Assembly: GCA_036785325.1 (NCBI GenBank)
Contig: JAXIVH010000017.1
Location: 403,575 to 467,574 of the forward strand
DNA: 64,000 nt
Origin: Urophycis tenuis
Lineage: Eukaryota; Chordata; Actinopteri; Gadiformes; Phycidae
Direction of reading: 5' to 3'
In this document: piece after piece, positions 21,634 through 64,000 of the stretch
Numbering within the stretch: the stretch's first letter is position 1
Layout: every line of letters starts with the position of its first letter
Translations under genes and position numbers: made by a program
Notes under the pieces: model-generated
The model's input: only the letters and a program-made list of their open reading frames with translations
The model's database searches: none
What the model was told of the DNA's origin: nothing

Positions 21634-23273
21634 GGAGAGAGGGAGAGATCTATTGGTCTATCGTTTAAAAGAAAATTGCATATTCAAGTTCCCGTACGAC
21701 TGTAAAACAAACTACATTGTGTCCGGTTGTTTGCATTGGGGTTGACACAGTTAATCATCAACTCTAATCATGAAGATAAATACACGAAGTGGCATAATGT
21801 TATCAAGGCTTCAATTTGAAATCAGTGCATTTCAAATACTAGATTTAAAAAAAATAAATTATCAGTGTGTGTGTGTGTGCATGTTTATGTATTCATCCTT
21901 TGGGCAGGGCCAAACACTTGCTAGTGAAAGCCAGTGAGGGAATGTGAACAGTGCAGTTGCACTGTTCACATTTAGGGCCTGTTAGGGCCTGATATTTCTG
22001 CAGGCCGTGTTGCAGAGGGAGCAGGATTTCACTGGGTTGAATAGGCAATACGACACAAAGACTGTGGAGACGTGCTTGATTTTCGCTGCTTGTATGTCAA
22101 GCTCCTCATTCAAAAGAGATTATGGTGGCCACTATTGACAGTGCAAACAGTGAAGTATAAACCTGATGATAAGCTAACAGGTGTGAGAACCCTGAAGGAG
22201 TAGACAAGGGTTTGTGTCAGTGTGACAGTGTGTACAGAGACAAGTCATTAAGGAGTGGGTAGGGGTTAGACAGTACAGAGACAGGTCATTAAGGAGTGGG
22301 TAGGGGTTAGACAGTACAGAGACAGGTCATTAAGGAGCAGGTAGGGGTTAGACAGTACAGAGACAGGTCATTAAGGAGCAGGTAGGGGTTAGACAGTACA
22401 GAGACAGATCATTATGGAGCAGGTAGGGGTTAGACAGTACAGAGACAGGCCATTAAGGAGCAGGTAGGAGTTAGACAGTACAGAGACAGGTCATTAAGGA
22501 GCAGGTAGGGGTTAGACAGTACAGAGACTGGTCATTTAGGAGCAGGTAGGGATTAGACAGTACAGAGACTGGCCATTAAGGAGCAGGAAGGGGTTAGACA
22601 GTACAGAGCCAGGTCATTTAGGAGCAGATAGGGATTAGACAGTACAGAGACAGGCCATTAAGGAGCAGGTAGGGGTTAGACAGTACAGAGACAGGTAATT
22701 TAGGAGCAGATAGGGATTAGACAGTACAGAGACTGGCCATTAAGGAGCAGGAAGGGGTTAGACACTACAGAGCCAGGTCATTTAGGAGCAGATAGGGATT
22801 AGACAGTACAGAGACAGGCCATTAAGGAGCAGGTAGGGGTTAGACAGTACAGAGACAGGTCATTAAGGAGCAGATAAGGATTAGACAGTACAGAGACAGG
22901 CCATTAAGGAGCAGGTAGGGGTTAGACAGTACAGAGACAGGTCATTAAGGAGCAGATAGGGGTTAGACAGTACAGAGACAAGTCATTGAGGAGCAGGTAG
23001 GGATAGACAGTGAATTCAGAGACAAGGCTTTAAAGGGGTTGTTGGGGCAAATAGCAGGCTATCGATTTGTGATCTAAATATTGCATCTTCTCCTACAGGT
23101 GGTTACTTCATGGTCTCCAGACGGCTCTCCACGTTTTCCAGGTGGCCCTGGGCTATATGCTCATGCTATGTGTCATGACTTACAATGTCTGGATCTTTCT
23201 GGGTGTCCTGTTGGGCTCCGGCCTGGGCTACTTCCTGGCCTACCCTCTGATCGGACAGCTCACAACAACCTGA
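15738..23273 (+). CDS. slc31a2: CTR2-type copper transporter (solute carrier 31 member 2)
   Basis: Small trimeric Ctr-family protein that handles copper in endosomes/lysosomes and at the cell surface. Coding exons: 15738-15743, 16809-16875, 20049-20301, 23099-23273. All phases join to give 166 aa (human CTR2 is 143). It starts MQMTFEASSSVTLLFDFWAV: only two residues come from exon 1, and there is no Met/His-rich ectodomain as in CTR1, as expected for CTR2. TM1 is around VLSVLMVCLLTVAFEFL. TM2 (HVFQVALGYMLMLCVMTYN) contains the MxxxM copper motif (MLCVM). TM3 (IFLGVLLGSGLGYFLAYPL) contains GxxxG packing motifs. The TM1-TM2 loop is long and Ser/Arg-rich (about residues 45-110), longer than in human. 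It ends GQLTTT-stop. It is divergent from tsc1, with about 1.2 kb between first exons. Introns 2 and 3 are largely tandem repeats and SINEs. Confidence 0.93.
17935..18110. mobile_element. SINE/LINE tail fragments (GGATAAAAG type)
   Basis: Two copies of the common fish retroposon tail occur: TTTGGATAAAAGTGTCAAATAAG (about 17942) and GCTTTGGATAAAAGCGTC followed by TACTAAATGCCCTAAATG (about 18064-18100). A further degenerate piece is at 19,685-19,735. These are 3' ends only, in slc31a2 intron 2. Confidence 0.5.
18303..19475. repeat. CACTA pentanucleotide array, about 1.17 kb
   Basis: Continuous ACACT/ACACC/ACTGC-type pentamers with point variants (CACCA, GCACC, TATAC), some in repeated longer blocks (for example the TACACCATACTACACTATAC segment recurs near 18485, 18590 and 19020). 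Located in slc31a2 intron 2 and forming most of its right half. Confidence 0.95.
19939..20046. repeat. TG/CGTG run merging into the slc31a2 exon 3 acceptor
   Basis: TG-rich run with CGTG interruptions, then four TGT units ending TTGTAG at the 3' splice site (exon begins 20049). There is no clear C-rich tract, so the T residues of the repeat act as the polypyrimidine region. Confidence 0.85.
20498..20762 (+). mobile_element. tRNA-derived SINE, copy 1
   Basis: The head looks like a tRNA: box A in CTACTGGTTAGGGC and box B GGTTCGAACCC (about 20551-20561). It is followed by a unique body (AAGTGCCTGTGAGCAAGGCAC, CTGCTCCCCGAGCGCC, ATTCACGATTTGG, TTCCCTCACGGGATC) and an AAG-triplet tail. In slc31a2 intron 3, about 200 bp after exon 3, in sense orientation. 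Confidence 0.85.
20772..21058 (-). mobile_element. tRNA-derived SINE, copy 2, inverted against copy 1
   Basis: Same family as copy 1, in reverse orientation and separated from it by about 10 bp. The body is nearly identical; the tRNA-like head is on the right (TTCGAACCGGCC, then GACCGGCTGCCC, with a short duplicated end). Triplet-tail sequence lies on both outer sides in inverted orientation. Confidence 0.85.
21523..21648. repeat. GA/GGGA-rich run
   Basis: About 125 bp of GAGA with GGGAGA interruptions in slc31a2 intron 3. Confidence 0.9.
21941..21972. repeat. Perfect short hairpin, 15-bp arms
   Basis: AATGTGAACAGTGCA is followed after a GT spacer by its exact reverse complement. In slc31a2 intron 3. 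Confidence 0.85.
22215..23010. repeat. 41-bp minisatellite, about 19 copies
   Basis: Tandem unit GACAGTACAGAGACAGGTCA followed by TTAAGGAGCAGGTAGGGGTTA. Variants (GGTCATTTAGG, GGCCATTAAGG, GCAGATAGGG) alternate in an ordered way in the right half. Ends about 90 bp before the slc31a2 exon 4 acceptor. Confidence 0.93.
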
Positions 23274-24000
23274 ACTACGCAGATACTGGTACGGGTTAAT
23301 TCCTGGTCTAGCTTTTAATCGGACAGATCCACAGTTGGTATTATTGTGCTGTTGCGTGGTCTTATTCCTGGATTGACCCTGGATTTTAACACTGAGCGGA
23401 TACGTTTTTCGTTGGTAGTTTTGTCAAGTTTGTTTGTTCTGAAATATGCAGCGATTGAATAGGGAACCGTGTTACTATTTAGGGTGATGAATATCACAGT
23501 GTTGATTGACTTTTTAAAATCTTAATACACTGCTGTAGTGTACAATACGATTGCTATTGATGAAATAACTGTTTCTCAAACATTTGAATCATTTGTAAAA
23601 AAAAAAAAAAACAAACAAACAAAAAAAAAAAACAGAATATACACCGAAACACAACTACACTTTTGTATGGTTGCTTTATGTGCATTAAATGCTGACTGGA
23701 CAATTATGAAGCAGCAATGGATCACTAAACAGGGCTCATTGTTGGGTCAGCAGCAAAGCCCTCTGGTTGTAACCCTTGGCCCGCCCAGTTACCCCTGGCC
23801 CGGGAACATGTATGATATGAATGTGTGTAGTGCTACATGAGGGGATGTCCATACTCTGTGCCTCCTAGATATCCCTGAAGCAAGGCATGTGTGCGTGTGA
23901 ATGTAAATGTAACTCGCGCCCAATTTTGTAATGTTTGTTTTGGTGGTGCTACAGATGAGTGTGTTTTAACAGATTTTTTTTTATTAAAACGTTTAGGTTT
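23274..24000 (+). other. slc31a2: slc31a2 3' UTR with candidate poly(A) signals
   Basis: No further coding sequence. ATTAAA hexamers at 23684-23689 and 23983-23988 are candidate polyadenylation signals. The A-rich stretch 23599-23632 is genomic. The end of the transcript cannot be fixed by eye. Confidence 0.4.
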
Positions 24001-24448
24001 TTTTATACTGTTGTATGTCAGTCTTTCATATTTGGCTTTCACAACATTATTTGGGAGAAAAAAAGGACTTGCTGTGAGGCTGCTGTCGGGTTAACTTAAA
24101 GTCCAGATTTTAAGGCTTTTATTCCTGATTTTTTTTTTTTGTTGCATTTTGCTCCATAAAACAACTAATAAGTGACCGATGTTAAGAACGTTGGGCTTTG
24201 CTGGACAAGGATCAAGGTTAATATAACGCTGTGCCTCTGTGCTGCCTGGGGTGGGTTTATATTTACCATGCCTTACCCGTGACTAACAGAACACAGAACA
24301 CAGAACACAGTTCCTGGCCGTAACTCACTGTGTTGCATGAAGATGTCAAAGTTTCGGCTCAGGTTTGGGGAGTCTTTTATTGACTGTACATGCATCTGGG
24401 TTTGTTTGCCAACATGTTCCATACTATAAGGCCAACACATTCAAACAT

Positions 24449-24841
24449 CCATCCATCCATCCATTATCGTGACCGCTTATCCTCTACGAGGGTCGCGGGG
24501 GGGCTGGAGCCAATCCCAGCTGAAACGGGCGAGAGGCGGGGTACACCCTGGACAGGTCGCCAGCCTATCACAGGGCTAACATTTATAGACTAACAACCAT
24601 TCACACTCACATACACACCTATGGTCAATTTAGAGACATCAATCAACCTAATCCCCAACCTGCATGTTTTTGGTCTGTGGGAGGAAGCCGGAGTACCCGG
24701 AGAGAACCCACGCAAGCACGTACGCAAGCACGGGGAGAACATGCAAACTCCACACAGAAAGGTCCCGGGTCCCAGGTGGATTCGAACCCAGAATCCTCTT
24801 GCTGTGAGGCGACAGTGCTAACCACTGCACCACCGTGCCGC
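24449..24841 (-). mobile_element. Full-length tRNA-type SINE with 13-bp target-site duplication
   Basis: On the minus strand it begins GGCGGCACGGTGGTGCAGTG, has box A-like GTGCAGTGGTTAGCA and box B GGGTTCGAATCC, continues with TGTTCTCCCCGTGC and AGCCTATC/GTCCAGGGTGTACCCCGCCT-type body sequence, and ends in ATGG repeats. The 13-bp duplication CACATTCAAACAT flanks it exactly (24436-24448 and 24842-24854). This element type is very widespread in fish genomes. Confidence 0.85.
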
Positions 24842-24944
24842 CACATTCAAACATTGGCTTTGTTAAAATGTAAATAAGTAAATTCACTAACCTTCATGAC
24901 ACGGTAAGATGCCGTGCTGTGACTCGATTTAAAGAACGGCGGTG

Positions 24945-25848
24945 ACGTGGATGTAATTGGTATGTTTATTTCATTAATACATAGTTATGTAATGCAACTC
25001 ATTCATACATGTACAACGAATACAATTCAAAAACAACGACGAAGGCATAGAGGAGTGTCGTGGACAGAAGTGAGGCCTTCATTGTATAACTTATATAATA
25101 AATAAACAAAAACAAGTCGACGAGGCATGAGCGAGTTCTGCGAGTTAATAATCCCAAAGCATACAGTTTCAAATGAGTATTCAGGGCGGCGTTTCCAGAC
25201 TTGAGTCAGGGAGAGGAGAAGTTATGAGGGGGAAGTTATGCGGGAATTGAAACCCTGTGCCTAAGCAGTGATGAATGCATTGTGTTGGAACAGTCTGTGT
25301 GCTACAAAACCATTTACACGCAACTTCCCCTGCATAGACTTAACAAGGCCAGTAGAACGATCTTAGAAAACAGGTCTTCTACACAAAGAGAAGGCTCTTT
25401 TGGGGGCCAACATGGATGGAGGTGTACAATTTCTCCAGCAAGTAACTCCGCTTACAGAATTGTGATGTTATAAACAAGACAGAACCCAGTGGTGAAGTAC
25501 AGATAAAATGGAGAACTGTGCCCCCTGTTGGCTGACCTCTGTGATGACAAACCTCATGTTCCTTTAGTTATTTATCGGACACTTTTCTCCAAAGAGCCTC
25601 CCAAGTTCATCGTCGACATTTAATAAAGCAATTTACTGGTAATAAACCAGTCATTTGTCACAATACAGGGTCAACTATGGAGTGTGAAAATATGCTTCCC
25701 ATATAGTTCCACTTACAAACACATTGCATGTGCTTTGTAATTAATCTTTCACTGTGGCACACTGTCTCGACTTGAAGCTTATTATCAACTTAAGCCTTAA
25801 ATGCCCCTTTCTCCACTGCATTTAGTCAAACACATCTCTGTACCCTAA

Positions 25849-25882
<34 letters not shown>

Positions 25883-26582
25883 CACATGAAGCACACAAGG
25901 TCAGCCTTATCAATACAATCCGAACACAATCATATCAGCAATGTGGTCAATACTCGAACGGGAAAACAGTTGAGAGACCATTTTACATCACGGCTCGTGG
26001 GGGGGGGGATGTAGCGACAGAAAACCATACATTTAGTCAAATATATATCATACACCCTTGGATCGGACAAAAAGAAACCACTTTCAAATTTTATTTCAAA
26101 TCGAAAAGCGAGAAATCCCCGTAAGGACTGCCTCGTTAAAACACATTTTAAGAACGTGCACTGCCTTGTCAGCTGTCCACACGGCTTGTAGATGTGTGCT
26201 CATTGGCCACTTAATTAGGCCCACCTGTACACCTGCTCGTTAACGCTGCTGAACTCGTCAGCCAATCGCGTGGCAGCATACATGTTAAATCCCTGTACCC
26301 GTCCGTTGGAAAGTACTTCGGAAAAAGGAAACTTAAACGGTCTCTGAAATGCTAATGCTAATGCTATGGTGTGTATGTTAAGACTCCTAACAGTAGGCAC
26401 CACATCAGATCTAATTGAATTCTAAGTGAATTTAGTGTTATAAATAAGTCACGGGTGTGTACGATTTCAGAACTTTAAAAATGTAGTCGCGCATAGTTTC
26501 GAAGGATAAGACTGGAGATAAATGCAAATCAAAGTCCTTGCTCATCGTTTACCTTTTTTTGTTAGGAGGTAAACGACTTTTC
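24945..26582 (-). other. niban2: Probable niban2 3' UTR; candidate poly(A) signals
   Basis: Sequence downstream of the niban2 stop has no other gene. Minus-strand AATAAA occurs at 26090-26095 and at 24965-24970; the distal one would give a UTR of about 1.6 kb. A CA run lies at about 25851-25880 and a poly-G run at about 26000-26008. Confidence 0.35.
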
Positions 26583-42475
<15,893 letters not shown>

Positions 42476-44080
42476 TGTTACAGTAGAAAGCTCCGCTGCG
42501 TAAAGATATCCTCACCGAGTTGGGCAACCCCAGACGGATGGGGGCAAGGAGAACGTTAGAAAACCTTAACCTTTAAAAACACTCCTCTAAATGGAGTTGT
42601 TGAGGGATGGAGAAAAAAAACCCACTCCACGTTTTAATTTTTTCGCCCGCCGATCGTCCAAACCGAGCGCCTTTAGAAAAAAATCATTTGAGACGCGCGC
42701 CCCTAATAACATCCACTCTGTCGTGCAGCCACGGTGGTTGTGATGGGTGGCGCGAAGGAGGAGGTGGTAGGGGAGGGGGGGGGGGGGGGGGGACGCTCGT
42801 GGGACTCGCACACAAACACACACAATACACAAAAAGGCAGGAGGTTGCTTAATGCACTGAGGTGAACACACACGCACACACTGGCGCCGTTCACACACTG
42901 TGTGACAGTACGAGGACACACCCTCTGGTATGAGCGCCACTGGTTCAACATGTTCAATCTGCCCTGCTGCTTCAGGGTGTGGCCAGGGACCAGCCTAGTC
43001 CTGTTGGGGACGAGCCGGTATAACGTCCACTACATTGGTGGAACGGAGCTCAGGGCGTTTCTTTTTTTTGCTCCTTCTTCCCGACGCGCAAAGCGCAAGT
43101 AACAGTGCGAATGTCCATTAAGACAATATACCGTCTTTTGATTTTGAGATCAATGCATGAGCATCAATTTACACAAATATGGTACTCCCCCCTATGTTGA
43201 ATGTCATTTTTTATGTATCTTATTGGCATTCACTGTAAGGAGCGACGCCCATGGTAGGAAGAAACCAGATACGTTATTGTTTTAACGTTTCTAGGCAAAA
43301 TCGATCATGGCAGCAACGCAAGGCGTTGGGTTGGCTCGCTGAGCGACACTGCCCCCGTGTGGACGTACTTCACAGCGGCTATAAACTCGGGACTACATCT
43401 GGAATACGGCGTCTTGTTCACTGCAGAGGTTGTTTCCCCCAATGTGTCCGAGAACCGCACGCTATAAAAAAAATAGTATTTGAGTAATATTCATGACTTA
43501 TGCAAATGTTTAACAATCATTGTTTTTTGTTGTTGTATGATGACCCAAATGATAGACTGACAACCAAGCCTGATGGGGCTGCACATAGAGAAGACGAATG
43601 TTATTATGAGATACAAATAAACTATTGTGGATCATAATACACTGCACTTAGGCCGACCTAAATGAAGATGCGTAAGGAAACGCATATTCGCCAAGGCTAA
43701 ATGTTAATTAGCCTGGGCTAAGCCTAATTTATTTACACAAATCCGATCAACCAAATTTGATCTGCCCTGCCTAATGTTATCAAAAAATTGAGTGGTAGAT
43801 TAGATATAGTTGACTGACAAACACAACACAAAATTAAAAATGCTCAAACTATTTCCAAGAGCATAGGTTACAACATTTGTATCATAGCGCATTGGTGGTA
43901 ACCAAACCATTGGGGTTGATGCGGAGGGATACGCTGTGACGTTTTCACGTTGGAGGCTCCTCCGCAGTGAGGTGTTCTTCATACATCCTCCATATCCACC
44001 AAAGAGAGAGGAGAGCAGGACCAAGGTGCAAGAGAAACAGGGTATCAGTAGAACTGCTCTATCGAACACATCGCAGCATC
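42476..44080. promoter_or_regulatory. Shared intergenic region between divergent niban2 and stxbp1
   Basis: About 1.6 kb separates the two start codons, which point away from each other. The niban2 side (42,480-43,100) is CpG-containing with a poly-G run (about 42775-42792); the stxbp1 side is AT-rich until about 43,900. No TATA box is convincing. Both 5' UTRs must lie here. Confidence 0.6.
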
Positions 44081-63142
<19,062 letters not shown>

Positions 63143-64000
63143 GTACGCACACATACAACACACACACACACTCTAAATACAAAGTTTTTTATGTTTATGT
63201 GTTTATGTGGTAGTCTCCATATGAAACACAAAGGTCAGGTAGGTCAATCGTAATCTATGTTTGGGGAGGTTGGGACCGGATCAATTAGGCTTCATTCAAG
63301 CCGTTCACTTCAGCCTTAATGCTCAATCCTGATTTATTGCTCGGATGCGATTTGTGTTGTTTGGCTATTCACATGTGTTTTGAATGCGGCCAATAACAGA
63401 TTCCAGCGAGACACACAAAGATGTGAGCTGCCACGCTTGCACAAAGCAACAATAACAAAGTCACATGCAGCGCAAAGGGAAGTGAACATGGAAGCTGCTG
63501 AGGTCGGCGTTTACGGTTTAATATTGTAGTTGATTAAGTTGACATTTTTTCCTGTGGGTGGATGTTCTCTTTATTAACCGATTGTTTGTTTTTCTTGCAA
63601 AGCTGGGTTCGGGTCGCGGTTCTGCAGACCTCAGGTTCCCCCTTATCGCCTTCATGGGCATTTCATCTCTTTTATCGCTCTCAGATGGGCGTTAGCCTCC
63701 TTTTTTCCTATGGGCTGGTTTTCAAAGTCAGTGCTGTGTATCCATGCACGTGTATTGATTTGGAACCAGATCCTCTTCTGCTGGTGACTGATCAACCATC
63801 AGGGTTGCCCTCCCCCACTAGTGCTGACCCCTAGGGACCTGGACCTCATGTAGCCTTTTAGCATCGGTACAAAGACTCAAACCGGCGTCCATGTTCGCTT
63901 TACCAAACCGTTTTGTCTCAAGATGCAGTGAAGCTGAAGGGTGTTTGAAGGGAGTTCCCCCGGCAAATAGTCCAAAGAATGGCCTTCCCTTACTTAACCC

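Noticed and set aside
24390..24846. Short frames resembling repeated fish 'hypothetical proteins'
   Set aside because: They fall entirely inside the SINE at 24449-24841.

Overview
The window is vertebrate nuclear DNA from a ray-finned fish. Four multi-exon genes with GT-AG introns can be read by eye. They are separated and filled by an extraordinary density of simple repeats: long CA/TG, GA and TA runs, pentamer arrays, and minisatellites of 25-41 bp. Such density is known from cod-like fishes (Gadiformes), so a gadiform is a reasonable guess but is not shown by the sequence. There is nothing bacterial and no CRISPR array. Almost every long open frame outside the exons is tandem-repeat translation.

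Layout. (1) About 1-14,540, minus strand: the 5' two-fifths of tsc1 (hamartin), with a noncoding first exon near 14,471 and ten coding exons (10,449 down to 1,452) giving 441 codons; the rest lies beyond the left edge. Its introns hold a GAGT/GCGT tetramer block, a decayed Penelope-like retroelement, a 25-bp and a 34-bp minisatellite, and a LINE 3' end. (2) 15,738-23,273, plus strand: slc31a2 (CTR2-type copper transporter), complete in four coding exons (166 aa). It is divergent from tsc1, and its upstream region carries a CLEAR-like E-box. Its introns hold a CACTA pentamer array, an inverted pair of SINEs and a 41-bp minisatellite. (3) 26,583-42,475, minus strand: niban2 (FAM129B), with nine exons recovered. 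The middle exons (PH-domain region onward) are missing at a 200-N assembly gap. (4) 44,081-63,142, plus strand: stxbp1 (Munc18-1), seventeen coding exons giving residues 1-515 in register with the mammalian protein; the last exons lie beyond the right edge. niban2 and stxbp1 are head to head, 1.6 kb between start codons, the same arrangement as in human.

How the genes relate. tsc1 (brake on mTORC1), slc31a2 (endolysosomal copper handling), niban2 (PH-domain cytosolic/junctional protein) and stxbp1 (SNARE chaperone for synaptic release) are not a pathway. They are neighbours whose human relatives lie on chromosome 9q. The most useful non-routine observations are: the missing niban2 exons; a GC-AG intron in niban2; a lost PKC site (position 306) in stxbp1; tandem repeats lying flush against many splice sites; a hAT element with perfect 8-bp target duplication just after an stxbp1 exon; a palindromic SINE pair in slc31a2; and a Penelope-like remnant with a hammerhead-like motif. 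No previously undescribed multi-gene system was found.
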